Origin: Candidatus Moraniibacteriota bacterium
GTDB taxonomy: Bacteria > Patescibacteriota > Minisyncoccia > Moranbacterales > UBA1568
DNA length: 57,591 nucleotides
NCBI GenBank assembly: GCA_028711705.1
Contig: JAQTRS010000001.1
Location: 265,657-323,247 of the forward strand
Reading direction: 5' to 3'
Part shown: positions 1-8,829 of the stretch, one piece after another
Layout of the letters: every line of letters begins with the position of its first letter
Numbering within the stretch: position 1 is the stretch's first letter
Position numbers and translations under genes: made by a program
Notes under the pieces: model-generated
What the model saw: only the letters and a program-made list of their open reading frames with translations
Database searches by the model: none
Told to the model about the DNA's origin: nothing

Positions 1-90
1 GATAGGGAACAAAGCCTCGACCCGTTCATTCGAAATCGCACCGGTCCATAAACCGATACCGACCCGAAACCAATTCATCAATCTTTTCAT
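1..90 (-). CDS. N-terminal fragment of an unidentified protein (runs off the left edge)
   Basis: An open frame of 30 codons starts at an ATG and continues past the window edge. The start is supported by a clear Shine-Dalgarno sequence (AGGAG about 8 nt upstream), one of the few strong ones in this window, and by a plausible promoter further upstream. The visible residues begin MKRLMNWFRVGIGLW, a basic, partly hydrophobic start that could be a membrane or signal segment. Too little is visible to name a family. It lies downstream of the YbhN-like gene on the same strand but appears to have its own promoter. Confidence 0.6.
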   Translation of the reverse strand, partial: MKRLMNWFRVGIGLWTGAISNERVEALFPI

Positions 91-120
91 ATCGATTTCT
101 CCTCGCCATACCCTGCAGGC

Positions 121-148
121 AATATAGTATTGTTAACGAACCATCCAA
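121..148 (-). promoter_or_regulatory. Sigma70-like promoter for the left-edge gene
   Basis: On the minus strand TTGGAT is followed after 16 nt by TATATT. The predicted start of transcription is near position 114, giving a leader of about 24 nt that holds the AGGAG ribosome binding site. The match is by eye only. Confidence 0.4.
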
Positions 149-181
149 CCGTGACATCTTTTACGGCACCCCACCCACCCG

Positions 182-1156
182 TCACTTCGCGAAGCTATTT
201 TCTTCTTCCAAACCGAGCTGCTTCCGTTTGAGGAAATCGGGAAAGGCCAAGAAGCTCAGGAGCATCTGAATGAAACGGCTCACGATAGCGACCGTGATCG
301 CCACTTCGGGATTGACGCTGATGAGCGCGAAAAAGGTGAAGTAGGCCCACTCCTTGACCCCGATATTGTTGACGCTGATCGGAATGCTGGAAATGATGCT
401 GATCAGGAAAATCACGGCGAAGAAATCGATGACCGGGATGGACTGCCCGAACGCCTTAAACAAGATAAGATTGGCAAGGCCGATACCGAATATATTAAAG
501 AGAAGTGAAAGCGTTATCGTGGGAATCAGGATGTCTTTGTGGAAATAATCCCGCACCTCACTCAGGAAAATCTGGACTTTTCGGGGTAAAACACGCACGA
601 TGTGTTGCACCAAAATAAAATCGCTCACGTTTCTCCAGATTATCCCCCAAAATAGAGCTCCCACGACCGAGATGGTCAGAAGTACCAGACACAGCGTCCA
701 TACCGAAGACATTATGACCGTCTCGAATCGCATGAACGAAAACGCGGTCGCAAGCAGAGCGGCGGCGAACAATCCCGACAGACGATCGAAGACGATCGTG
801 GAGATGGCCAGAGTATATCCTTCGCGCTGCTTGCCGAGCCAATGCGTGCGATACATATCGCCCCCGATGAAGCCCGGGAAAAAATTATTGATGAAGGTTC
901 CGGTCAGATAGGCCCGGAAGCATCCGAACGTCGTCCGCTGGAAACCCTTATATCGCGCGATAATCTTCCATTTCTTGGCGGAAAAAAGCATCCCGATCAA
1001 AACAAGCGCGATATAGAGCGCCAAATACCTCGCTTCGACATGACGCACGGTTTCCCACACATCCGCCCACTTCACCTTATAGATGAGCCATAACACGAAG
1101 GCGATACTGATGCCGGCCTTGAGCGCGAATGATTTTCTTTTTGAAAGTGTGAACAT
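182..1156 (-). CDS. YbhN/LPG-synthase-type flippase-like membrane protein
   Basis: A 324-residue integral membrane protein of the lysylphosphatidylglycerol synthase transmembrane-region family (YbhN/UPF0104, PF03706 type). It shows about eight hydrophobic segments and the family-typical stretch FINNFFPGFIGGDMYR near residues 88-103. Family members act in the inner membrane in lipid or glycolipid translocation or modification; the C-terminal aminoacyl-transfer domain of MprF is absent, so lysine transfer is unlikely. It follows the GT4 gene by 4 nt, without its own ribosome site, which suggests one operon with that gene, the UDP-glucose dehydrogenase and the GT2. A role in moving a lipid-linked sugar is inference from this context. 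The gene ends with TGA, showing that TGA is a stop here. Confidence 0.8.
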   Translation of the reverse strand: MFTLSKRKSFALKAGISIAFVLWLIYKVKWADVWETVRHVEARYLALYIALVLIGMLFSAKKWKIIARYKGFQRTTFGCFRAYLTGTFINNFFPGFIGGDMYRTHWLGKQREGYTLAISTIVFDRLSGLFAAALLATAFSFMRFETVIMSSVWTLCLVLLTISVVGALFWGIIWRNVSDFILVQHIVRVLPRKVQIFLSEVRDYFHKDILIPTITLSLLFNIFGIGLANLILFKAFGQSIPVIDFFAVIFLISIISSIPISVNNIGVKEWAYFTFFALISVNPEVAITVAIVSRFIQMLLSFLAFPDFLKRKQLGLEEENSFAK

Positions 1157-1160
1157 GTTG

Positions 1161-2315
1161 TTATGCCGTTGTTTTTTTATATACTTCCGCGTACTGCTGG
1201 GCGATATTTTTCCAACTCATCGACTCGGCCAGGGCGCGGCTCTTTTCGCCCATCCGTTCGCGAAGCGCTACGTCCTGTGCCAGCATCCTTAGGGCCCGTG
1301 CCACATCCTTCGCATCCCGCTTTCGGATGAGCAGTCCGTTCTCGCCCTCTTGCACCAATTCCTCCGCTCCGCCCGTTCGCGTCGTAATGATCGGCAATCC
1401 GCAGGAAAGCGCCTCGAGCATCGCATTGCTCATCCCCTCATTGAGCGATGGCAGCACGAACATATCCGCCTCCTGATAATACCTCAGCGTTTCCTCTCTT
1501 GGGATACGGCCAACGAATGTTACCTGCGATTCCAAGCCGTATTCCGAAACCAACTGCTCCAAACGGGCCTTGGCATTCCCTTCGCCGATGACCTTGAGCA
1601 TGAACGTATATTCCTCTTTCAGAAGATGTATCGCCTCGATGAGGTAGCGGATGCCTTTACGGTCTGTCAATCGCGAGGCGCCGAGTGTCAGATGAAGCGT
1701 ATTTAAATCTTCAAGAGACGCTTTCTGTTTCGGAAAAAAATGCTCCGTATCGACACCGTTGTGGATAATACCTATTTCCTGCTGCAAAGAAGTCTTGTGC
1801 GCCAAGTCTTTGAGTCCTTGGCTATTGGATACGACGGCTGCTGCTCCCCGCCAAATAGCCCGGGCGATCGGGCGGATGAACGGATACAAAAAATCGAAGC
1901 GATCGCTATACCCCGGGACATCCGAACCGCGAAGCGACACCACATACGGCACCCTAAACTCCCGATGCAATTTCCAGGCCACCAATCCGCACGGGACAGT
2001 AAAGAAGGCTTGGGCGACATCGATCTTTTCCTTCTTGAGCAACGCTTTGGCGAAACGATACGACTTCCAGGTATATACGAAAAGATCCTTCACCGATTGG
2101 AAGTGTAAGCTCTTGGCGTTTTTGCCGATAGGCAGCCGATGTATCACGATATGCTCGCCGATACATTCGCGATGATACTGGCTATCGATAGAAGATGTAA
2201 TCAGATTCACCTCCACGCCAGACATGCGCGAAAATTCATCCAAAAGATAGGCGGTAGCATTGGCGGCGCCACCACCCAACGGAGGGTATTCGTAGTTTAA
2301 AAATAGTATCTTCAT
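1161..2315 (-). CDS. GT4-family (GT-B fold) glycosyltransferase
   Basis: A cytoplasmic sugar transferase of 384 residues. The N-terminus MKILFLNYEYPPLGGGAANAT has the glycine-rich acceptor-side loop of GT4 enzymes. The C-terminal half has GASRLTDRKGIRYLIEA and the donor-binding EX7E motif in PSLNEGMSNAMLEALSCG, followed by GGAEELVQEGENG. I take the ATG giving MKILF as the start; an upstream start adding six residues would lie inside an inverted repeat. The nucleotide sugar and acceptor cannot be read from sequence. It sits between UDP-glucose dehydrogenase and the YbhN-like protein, consistent with a glycolipid or polysaccharide operon. Confidence 0.88.
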   Translation of the reverse strand: MKILFLNYEYPPLGGGAANATAYLLDEFSRMSGVEVNLITSSIDSQYHRECIGEHIVIHRLPIGKNAKSLHFQSVKDLFVYTWKSYRFAKALLKKEKIDVAQAFFTVPCGLVAWKLHREFRVPYVVSLRGSDVPGYSDRFDFLYPFIRPIARAIWRGAAAVVSNSQGLKDLAHKTSLQQEIGIIHNGVDTEHFFPKQKASLEDLNTLHLTLGASRLTDRKGIRYLIEAIHLLKEEYTFMLKVIGEGNAKARLEQLVSEYGLESQVTFVGRIPREETLRYYQEADMFVLPSLNEGMSNAMLEALSCGLPIITTRTGGAEELVQEGENGLLIRKRDAKDVARALRMLAQDVALRERMGEKSRALAESMSWKNIAQQYAEVYKKTTA

Positions 2316-2321
2316 AAAATA

Positions 2322-2429
2322 ACCAATGACCAAAATCCAATCATCAAAGAAATCCCAATGCCCAAAGATTCAAACCAACATCATCGCCCGAAACGAAGGG
2401 CTATTGATGATTGGATTTTGGTCATTGGT
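2322..2429. repeat. Perfect 26-bp inverted repeat with 56-nt spacer (MITE/REP-like)
   Basis: Arms 2322-2347 and 2404-2429 are exact reverse complements. The arms contain TTTTGGTCATTGG, and outside the right arm GGTCATT recurs in a 7-nt period. The element fills the gap between UDP-glucose dehydrogenase and the GT4 gene, reaching to 6 nt before the GT4 start. No T-tract follows the stem, so it is not a classical terminator. A miniature inverted-repeat or REP-like element is the best guess. Confidence 0.7.
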
Positions 2430-2438
2430 CATTGCGTA

Positions 2439-3746
2439 CTACGCGCCGATGCCGTGATACACGAAGCCTTCCGCTTCCGCTTCGTTGCGATCCAAAATAT
2501 TGCGTCCATCGACGATCACATCACCTTTCATCAAGCGCTTCAGCTCGGCATATTCCACGGTACGGAATTCATCCCACTCGGTCGTGATAAGCAAGGCGTC
2601 CGCACCTTTCAGGGCCGCGTGCGATGACTTCGCGTATTCGATTGGCAATGCCCGCAGTTCCTTCTTGGTGTTTTCCACTGCCACAGGATCAAAGACTGAT
2701 ATTGACGCCCCTTCCAAGACCAAAGCCTTGATAGCAAGGAGTGCCGGGGCCTCGCGGATATCATCCGTGCGCGGCTTAAAAGAAAGCCCCCAAACCGCGA
2801 TTTTCTTCCCCTCCAAAGAACCGAATTGCTTTTTCAGAATTTCCACCGGTCGCATTTTCTGGGCATCATTCACAGTGTCCACCGCCCGCAGGATCTGAAA
2901 CGCCTGACCATACTGCGCGCCCGTCTGGATCAGCGCCTTTACATCCTTCGGAAAGCACGATCCACCATACCCGATACCGGCTGACAGGAATCGTGATCCG
3001 ATGCGAGCATCATACCCCATCCCCTTAGCAACTTCCTTCACGTTGCCGCCCGCCGCCTCGCAAAAATTAGCTATCTCGTTAATGAACGAGATCTTGGTGG
3101 CCAAAAAGGAATTCGAGGCATACTTGATGATTTCCGCGCTTTTGACATCGGTGAAAATCACCGGGCGGCCGGCACGCGCCAAAGAACGATAGATCTTCTC
3201 CATCAGCATCCTCGCCTGCTCGGAACTCACGCCCACCACGACGCGATCAGGATTCAAAAAATCCTTGATAGCGGCTCCTTCTCGCAAAAACTCCGGATTG
3301 GAAACGATATCGAATCCGAATTTCCCTTTGCTTTCCTTGCGCACGATGTCGGACACCTTCTGCGCCGTCCCCACCGGCACGGTCGATTTGTTGACCAGCA
3401 CCTTATACCCGTTCAGGTATTTCCCGAAACTCTCGGCCACGGAAAACACGTACTGCAGATCCGCCTGGCCGGTTTTCTTGTCCTCAGGTGTTCCTACCGC
3501 ATTGAAGACCGCGTCCGATTCCTGTATCGCTGCCTTGATGGAGGTGGTGAACGAAAGCCGTTCTTCCTTCACATTCCTGCGCACCAATTCCTCAAGGCCG
3601 AGCTCATAGATCGGCATGACATGCTTCTTGAGCATCTCGATCTTGTCCTCATCGATATCGGCACAGATCACCGTATGCCCGAGCTCCGCCATGCACGCTC
3701 CCGTCACCAATCCCACATAGCCCGTCCCGATAAATGCGAGTTTCAT
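2439..3746 (-). CDS. ugd: UDP-glucose 6-dehydrogenase
   Basis: Oxidises UDP-glucose to UDP-glucuronate with two NAD+ in the cytoplasm. The 435-residue length is normal for the family. The N-terminal NAD-binding loop is GTGYVGLVTG (residues 7-16), the UDP-sugar region holds NKSTVPVGT and SNPEFLREG, and the catalytic cysteine lies in GYGGSCFPKD (near residue 260). The C-terminal domain has the usual WGLSFKPRTDDIREAP. It is transcribed after the membrane GT2 with a 12-nt gap. Together with the UDP-glucuronate 4-epimerase-like gene at 34.4-35.4 kb it could supply UDP-glucuronate and UDP-galacturonate for the surface glycans encoded here. Confidence 0.95.
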   Translation of the reverse strand: MKLAFIGTGYVGLVTGACMAELGHTVICADIDEDKIEMLKKHVMPIYELGLEELVRRNVKEERLSFTTSIKAAIQESDAVFNAVGTPEDKKTGQADLQYVFSVAESFGKYLNGYKVLVNKSTVPVGTAQKVSDIVRKESKGKFGFDIVSNPEFLREGAAIKDFLNPDRVVVGVSSEQARMLMEKIYRSLARAGRPVIFTDVKSAEIIKYASNSFLATKISFINEIANFCEAAGGNVKEVAKGMGYDARIGSRFLSAGIGYGGSCFPKDVKALIQTGAQYGQAFQILRAVDTVNDAQKMRPVEILKKQFGSLEGKKIAVWGLSFKPRTDDIREAPALLAIKALVLEGASISVFDPVAVENTKKELRALPIEYAKSSHAALKGADALLITTEWDEFRTVEYAELKRLMKGDVIVDGRNILDRNEAEAEGFVYHGIGA

Positions 3747-3758
3747 ACACGATATCTT

Positions 3759-4715
3759 TTATTGATTTTTGATTTCCCGGATGGAATAATTCATCGTCTG
3801 GCGGTTCTTGTAGTAACTTCGCACCAATACGTCCGACATGATGCCGAAAATGAACAGCTGAATGCCTGCCAGAATCAAAAAGAGTCCCACGAGCGGCCAG
3901 ATGCGCTCGGAAATAGATTCCATATACACGAGCTTGATGATCGCCATCCACGCAAGGATACCGCCACCCACAAGAATGCTCAACAGCCCCACGCCGCCGA
4001 AAAGATGCACCGGCCGGTTGGCATACTTGCGCCAGAACCAGATCGTGAGCATATCCACGAATCCCTTGATGCTGCGGCGCCAGTTGTATTTGGTTATACC
4101 GTTGATACGCGGATGATGCGACACCACCACTTCCGCCACACGGAATCCCTGCAACTCCAACAGCGCCGGGATGAATCGGTGCATCTCGCCGAACAGGTCC
4201 ATATCGTCGAAACATTCCTTGCGATAGGCCTTCAGGCTGCAGCCCGAATCATGGATACCGTCCTTGATCAGGATCTTACGCAAAAGATTGGCGCCGCGCG
4301 AGAAGAAACGCTTGCCAAAAGAATCCTTACGATGCAGACGCCATCCGGACACCACATCATAGCCCTCGTTCAGCTTTTCGAGCAGCAAGGAAATATCCGC
4401 CGGATCGTTCTGCAGATCGCCGTCCATCGTGACGATCACATCACCTGTGGCCGCCTTGAACCCCGCATCGAACGCCGCCGTCTGACCGAAATTGCGACGG
4501 AACACGACCAACTTCAAAGGCGAGAGCCCCTGGCATTCCGCGACCGTTTTGTCTTTGGAACCATCGTCCACGAAGATAACCTCGAACGGCTTCCCGATTT
4601 TGCGGGCAGCCTCGACGATTTTCGTATGCAACGGTATCACATTCCCCTCTTCATTAAAAATCGGCACAACGATCGACAGATATGGTTTTTCTTGCATACG
4701 ACGGGAAAACAACAT
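3759..4715 (-). CDS. Membrane-anchored GT2 (polyprenyl-phosphate sugar synthase, ArnC/GtrB type)
   Basis: A 318-residue GT2 with a GT-A fold: SIVVPIFNEEGNV near the start, VDDGSKDKT, and the metal-binding TMDGDLQNDP. Two hydrophobic helices near residues 230-300 (LLSILVGGGILAWMAII and WPLVGLFLILAGIQLFIFGI) anchor it to the membrane, as in DPM1/ArnC/GtrB enzymes that move a sugar from a nucleotide to undecaprenyl phosphate. Two starts are possible: the ATG taken here and a second one six codons later, which would give a longer leader from the promoter just upstream. It is the first gene of an operon that continues into UDP-glucose dehydrogenase. Confidence 0.88.
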   Translation of the reverse strand: MLFSRRMQEKPYLSIVVPIFNEEGNVIPLHTKIVEAARKIGKPFEVIFVDDGSKDKTVAECQGLSPLKLVVFRRNFGQTAAFDAGFKAATGDVIVTMDGDLQNDPADISLLLEKLNEGYDVVSGWRLHRKDSFGKRFFSRGANLLRKILIKDGIHDSGCSLKAYRKECFDDMDLFGEMHRFIPALLELQGFRVAEVVVSHHPRINGITKYNWRRSIKGFVDMLTIWFWRKYANRPVHLFGGVGLLSILVGGGILAWMAIIKLVYMESISERIWPLVGLFLILAGIQLFIFGIMSDVLVRSYYKNRQTMNYSIREIKNQ

Positions 4716-4731
4716 GGATTAGTATATCTTC

Positions 4732-4760
4732 ATTGTAGCCAATCCGAGGCCAAATGACAA
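4732..4760 (-). promoter_or_regulatory. Sigma70-like promoter for the GT2-ugd operon
   Basis: TTGTCA, 17 nt, then TACAAT on the minus strand, between recQ and the GT2 gene. The predicted transcript starts near 4725, 10 nt before the first ATG and 28 nt before the second. A TATACT lies closer still to the first ATG and could be an alternative -10. Confidence 0.5.
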
Positions 4761-4767
4761 ACTAACC

Positions 4768-6939
4768 CTACCGATTTCGCCTCATTTCCTCGATGACAGC
4801 TCGGATCTCGCCGTAGCTGTACGCGTCGCCAAGGGTTTCTTTCAAGGCCCGTAGCGGAATAAAGCCGTTTTCCGACAGTTCACCTCGGATGCGCTCGATC
4901 TTTTCTTGCGATACCATATCTGAAAGCGCAAGTTCTCCTATCCCGATAAAAAAGGTCAGATGGCCCTCAATGGTCGAGGTAGTGAGATTGCGAAGCGCTG
5001 CTATCTGAGCCACCGGCTTCCCCTCTAAAAACAGCCTAAGCGTTTCCTGTTTCGTCGCATTGACCTCAGGCTTTCCTTTTTCAACAGATTCTTTTTTCAC
5101 ACGCGTCTTGCGGCTGGATACTTTCTCACCCATCTTCGATGACAACTGATGCTCCTCGCAATACGTAACCACGCCTTCCAAAAACGCTTCCCCATACCGC
5201 GAAAGTTTCACCTCGCCGAAACCGGAAATGCGCCTCATATCATCCAGGGTCAATGGCAGATAGGTTGCAAGCTCCAAAAGCGTCGCATCGGAAAACACGA
5301 TATATGCCGGAATCTTTTCCTTCTGAGCAATCTCCATACGCAAACTCTTGAGTGCTTCGAAGAGCTCCTCTTCATAGGGCAATTCTTTCGCTTCCACCTC
5401 CTTCACATGCACGGATTGCACGAGCGTCACCGCCTCCTCACCCCGCAGTACCGCCGCGCTTTTGTGAGACAAGGTCAATACCGGATACTGATCACCGGAT
5501 TGGCGAAGGTATCCCATGGACACCAAATCCTTGATCAACCGCATCCACTCCGTTTTAGAAATATCCGCGCCCACGCCATAGGTCTTAAGTTCCCTATGCT
5601 CCGCTCGGATCTTCTCCGATTTGGAGCCGCGCAAAAAATCCACCACATAGCTCAGGCCGAACCGCTCCTCCAAGCGCAGGACCGCCGAAAGCGCCTTCTG
5701 TGCGAGCACCGTCCCATCGAAGGTCTCGTATTCCGTCAGACACACATCGCAGCTCTCGCAGGTATCCGGGAATTCCTCGCCGAAATAGTTGAGAAGGTGC
5801 TTGCGGCGGCAGGTCCGTATCTCGCAAAAGTCCGCCATCTGCCCGAGCTTGCGCAGCATGATGCGCGTCTGCTCGGGATTGCCGTCCACTTCCGCAAACC
5901 GCTTGAGTTTCATCACATCCCCGTTCCCATAAAATAGCAGGGCATCGCTTCGGACCCCGTCGCGGCCCGCTCGGCCCGTCTCCTGATAATAGCTCTCCAG
6001 ATTTTTCGGCAGGTCCATATGCACCACGAAGCGCACATTGGATTTGTTGATACCCATACCGAACGCGATGGTGGCGACGATGATATTGATCTCGTCTTTC
6101 TGGAACAGTTCCTGATGCTTGTCCTTGACCTCCTTGCTCAATCCCGCATGATACGGCTTCACTAAAAATCCGTCCATCGAAAGCTTCTCCGAAAGTGCTT
6201 CCGCCGATTTCCTCGAAAGCGTATACAAAATACCCATCTCGCCTTTGTGCGCGGACAGATAGTCCACCAACCGCTCATAGCTATTCTTCTTGGGGACGAC
6301 CGTGTAATGGATATTTTCACGGTTGAAACTCGACACGAAGACGCGCGCATCCTCAAGCCCTAATTTTTCCAACACATCCTTTTGGGTCACATGGTCCGCC
6401 GTGGCCGTGAGCGCGATGACCGGCACATCGGGGAATTCCTGCTTCAACCGGGACAAATGGAAATACTCGGGACGGAAATCATGACCCCATTGCGACACGC
6501 AGTGCGCCTCATCGATGGCGAACAAGGAGACATCCATCTGCTTGAGCATCTCCAAAAACATCCCGCCTCCGGCAAAGAATTTCTCGGGAGCGATGTATAA
6601 AAGCTTCAATTCCCCGCGCCGAAGCGAGGCTACCACACTATCCTGATCGGCGTATTCCAAAGAAGAGTTGAGATAGGCGGCTGCGATGCCGTTCATACGG
6701 AGGGCATCCACCTGATCCTTCATGAGCGCGATAAGCGGCGACACCACCACCGTCACGCCCGGGAATATGAGCGCCGGTATCTGATAGCACAGCGACTTCC
6801 CGCCTCCGGTCGGCATAAGCACGAACGCATCGCCGCCCTCGAGCACGGTCTGAATGATCTCATCCTGCCCATGCCGAAAAGCATCATACCCGAAACGGGT
6901 CTTAAGGACGGTCAAGGCATCGGGTGATTTGGTAGACAT
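4768..6939 (-). CDS. recQ: ATP-dependent DNA helicase RecQ
   Basis: A 3'-5' superfamily 2 DNA helicase of 723 residues acting in recombination and repair. Walker A is MPTGGGKS (42-49), Walker B is DEAH (143-146) followed by the aromatic-rich loop CVSQWGHDFR, and the arginine-finger motif VI is QETGRAGRDG. The zinc-binding region has C..CRRKHLLNYFGE..C..C..C. An RQC winged helix follows, then an HRDC domain (roughly 525-600). The last ~85 residues form a helix-turn-helix domain of the kind found at the end of many RecQ proteins (TKQETLRLFLEGKPVAQIA). It separates the first glycan operon from the large locus and has higher GC than the genes starting at 7 kb. Confidence 0.96.
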   Translation of the reverse strand: MSTKSPDALTVLKTRFGYDAFRHGQDEIIQTVLEGGDAFVLMPTGGGKSLCYQIPALIFPGVTVVVSPLIALMKDQVDALRMNGIAAAYLNSSLEYADQDSVVASLRRGELKLLYIAPEKFFAGGGMFLEMLKQMDVSLFAIDEAHCVSQWGHDFRPEYFHLSRLKQEFPDVPVIALTATADHVTQKDVLEKLGLEDARVFVSSFNRENIHYTVVPKKNSYERLVDYLSAHKGEMGILYTLSRKSAEALSEKLSMDGFLVKPYHAGLSKEVKDKHQELFQKDEINIIVATIAFGMGINKSNVRFVVHMDLPKNLESYYQETGRAGRDGVRSDALLFYGNGDVMKLKRFAEVDGNPEQTRIMLRKLGQMADFCEIRTCRRKHLLNYFGEEFPDTCESCDVCLTEYETFDGTVLAQKALSAVLRLEERFGLSYVVDFLRGSKSEKIRAEHRELKTYGVGADISKTEWMRLIKDLVSMGYLRQSGDQYPVLTLSHKSAAVLRGEEAVTLVQSVHVKEVEAKELPYEEELFEALKSLRMEIAQKEKIPAYIVFSDATLLELATYLPLTLDDMRRISGFGEVKLSRYGEAFLEGVVTYCEEHQLSSKMGEKVSSRKTRVKKESVEKGKPEVNATKQETLRLFLEGKPVAQIAALRNLTTSTIEGHLTFFIGIGELALSDMVSQEKIERIRGELSENGFIPLRALKETLGDAYSYGEIRAVIEEMRRNR

Positions 6940-7013
6940 AAAAATAAGGCCTATTTACATCATAAAAATATTCTCCTTGAATAACCCTATTTTATCATAC
7001 AAAAGACGCCTTA

Positions 7014-7022
7014 TGATATAAT
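7014..7022 (+). promoter_or_regulatory. Extended -10 promoter at the start of the glycan locus
   Basis: TGATATAAT is a perfect extended -10 (TGnTATAAT) 40 nt before the GT2 start. No good -35 is visible, which is normal for this promoter type. The gap between recQ and the GT2 gene is AT-rich, so a chance match remains possible. Confidence 0.5.
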
Positions 7023-7062
7023 AAGAATATCAGAACAGCTACACAACCACTATCCTACTATC

Positions 7063-7803
7063 ATGATTCATCCGTCACTCTCCATTATCATCCCTTGCTA
7101 CAACGAGGAGTCCATTATCTACAACACCATAAAAACCATAGCCACCTTTCTCTCTGCGAAAGAATTTGACTTTGAGATCATTCCCGTCAATGACGGCAGT
7201 TCTGACGGCACTATCTCAGAAATGAATCGCGCAAAAATCGAGCTCACCTCATTCACCATCAAGCCTATCGATAATACTGCCAACCAAGGCAAGGGGCAAG
7301 CCATAAAAGATGGGGTTCTCCTCAGCCATAAAGATGTCATCGTCTTTATAGATGCCGATCTTACCGTTTCTATCGATGAACTAGAGGCATTCCTTCCTGC
7401 ACTCAAAACACACGATATCGTCATCGCTTCGCGGGCACTCCAAGGAACGACCTTCGAAGAAGAAAATCCATGGTATCGCATATGGCTTGCCAAGGGATTT
7501 CGCTTTTTCCAAACACTCATCCTTGGAGATTTAGATGTCAAAGATACCCAATGCGGTTTCAAGGTTTTCAAAAGAGATGCTGCACAAGAAATCTTTAAGA
7601 AAGTTACTATCAAACGATTCGCTTTTGATGCAGAAGCATTATTTCTTGCAGAAAGACTTCGCTACAGCATACAACAGCTTCCCATCACCATTCGGAGAGA
7701 TCACAGAGTGAGTCGTGTCAACGCCCTAAGCGATCCTATTGACATGCTTTTCGCATTGATAAAAATCCGCATCAATGCATGCTTAGGAAGATACGACAAT
7801 TGA
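7063..7803 (+). CDS. Alg5-like GT2, polyprenyl-phosphate glycosyltransferase
   Basis: A soluble 246-residue GT2 enzyme. GT-A motifs are SIIIPCYNEES, PVNDGSSDGT and FIDADLTVS (DxD-like). The second half carries DTQCGFKVFKRDAAQEIF and FAFDAEALFLAERL, the pattern seen in Alg5/GtrB-type enzymes that transfer a hexose from UDP-sugar to a polyprenyl phosphate. There is no membrane helix, unlike the GT2 at 3.8-4.7 kb. It opens the plus-strand half of the locus, followed 61 nt later by the PRPP synthetase, so it may provide one of the lipid-linked sugar donors. Confidence 0.85.
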   Translation: MIHPSLSIIIPCYNEESIIYNTIKTIATFLSAKEFDFEIIPVNDGSSDGTISEMNRAKIELTSFTIKPIDNTANQGKGQAIKDGVLLSHKDVIVFIDADLTVSIDELEAFLPALKTHDIVIASRALQGTTFEEENPWYRIWLAKGFRFFQTLILGDLDVKDTQCGFKVFKRDAAQEIFKKVTIKRFAFDAEALFLAERLRYSIQQLPITIRRDHRVSRVNALSDPIDMLFALIKIRINACLGRYDN

Positions 7804-7864
7804 ACCGATATATACGATACCATGCTTCTGTTAAAAATAGCATAAACCATCACGTAAAAAACAT

Positions 7865-8788
7865 ATGCCCGTTGTTATCTATGGTAGTAATTGCGAAAAG
7901 AATGCTCGGCAATTTTCAAAACTAAAGAAACTTCCCTTTATCAAAGCTGAAAAGATCCCTTTTTCAAATTCCGAATTCAAGATACGGATTACCGGAAAAG
8001 TGAAAGGTGATGAATGCATAATCATTCATTCCATTTGCAACCCTACCAGCAATAGCATTATCGAGCTATTTTTTATTATGAACGCCCTGAAAAACGAAGG
8101 TGCCGCTTCAATTCGCTTAGTGATACCTTATCTCGGATACGCGCGCCAGCATAAACAGTTCCTCAAGGGAGAATGCGTATCGCTTAAAACACTGATCTCC
8201 TGTCTTTCGGCTCTCGAGGCGAAAGACATAACAACTTTTGATATCCACAACGACCGATCGATAGAAAATTGTGCTATACCCATGCGGAATATCTCACTAC
8301 TTCCCTATCTGGCAAGTAAACTGCAACCCATACTCTTAAAAGAGTTTTCCGTACAAAGCATTGTAATCGCTTCTCCTGACAAGGGCGGCATAATCCGCGC
8401 CGCCCTATTTAGGGATGCGTTCCTTCCGAACGGTAATGAATTGGTATTTATTGAAAAAAAACGAGATCTCAATAAAACGCATCATTCTGAAGCGATCTTT
8501 CTCCATGGAGATGTTCTTAATAAAAACATACTCTTGATCGACGATATATCCACAAGCGGCGGTACTTTGATAAACGCAGCCGATATATGCCTCAAAAAAG
8601 GAGCCAGAAGCGTTTCAGCGCTGATCGTGCACACTGATTTGGCGAGAGGCGCTGCAGAAAAACTCCAAAAATCCGATCTTTCAAGCATCTTTGTCTCAAA
8701 TACCATCGAAAACCCCATTGAAAACCTCGCGAAATTCGATAAATTTACCACGATTCCCATTGGTGATTTCTTTAAAAATATGCTATAA
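7865..8788 (+). CDS. Ribose-phosphate pyrophosphokinase (PRPP synthetase)
   Basis: Makes PRPP from ribose 5-phosphate and ATP. The 307 residues match the family length (about 310). The ATP-site motif is PYLGYARQHKQF (compare the usual PYFPYARQDR), SPDKGGIIRA stands at the pyrophosphate loop, and the PRPP-binding loop is LLIDDISTSGGTL. The N-terminal NSEFKIRI corresponds to the usual GE-containing strand. The sequence is divergent from the housekeeping form. Its place directly before a UbiA-type phosphoribosyltransferase suggests a dedicated PRPP supply for lipid-linked ribose, though it could also be the cell's only copy. Confidence 0.85.
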   Translation: MPVVIYGSNCEKNARQFSKLKKLPFIKAEKIPFSNSEFKIRITGKVKGDECIIIHSICNPTSNSIIELFFIMNALKNEGAASIRLVIPYLGYARQHKQFLKGECVSLKTLISCLSALEAKDITTFDIHNDRSIENCAIPMRNISLLPYLASKLQPILLKEFSVQSIVIASPDKGGIIRAALFRDAFLPNGNELVFIEKKRDLNKTHHSEAIFLHGDVLNKNILLIDDISTSGGTLINAADICLKKGARSVSALIVHTDLARGAAEKLQKSDLSSIFVSNTIENPIENLAKFDKFTTIPIGDFFKNML

Positions 8789-8789
8789 T
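8781..8789 (+). promoter_or_regulatory. Internal extended -10 promoter before the UbiA gene
   Basis: TGCTATAAT overlaps the last codons of the PRPP synthetase, 40 nt before the UbiA start. It is a perfect TGnTATAAT and would give a leader of about 34 nt. It may uncouple the UbiA-HAD-GT4 genes from the genes upstream. Confidence 0.5.
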
Positions 8790-8829
8790 CCAACAATACT
8801 GACAACTATTCCAAACTGATCTACTCCCT

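Noticed and set aside
182-1156. Reassigned TGA codon (code 25) as in Gracilibacteria
   Set aside because: TGA ends this gene at the expected length, and no in-frame TGA occurs within the conserved genes.
3621-4757. Plus-strand open frame of 378 codons opposite ugd and the GT2 gene
   Set aside because: It spans two real minus-strand genes and their gap and shows no conserved motif.
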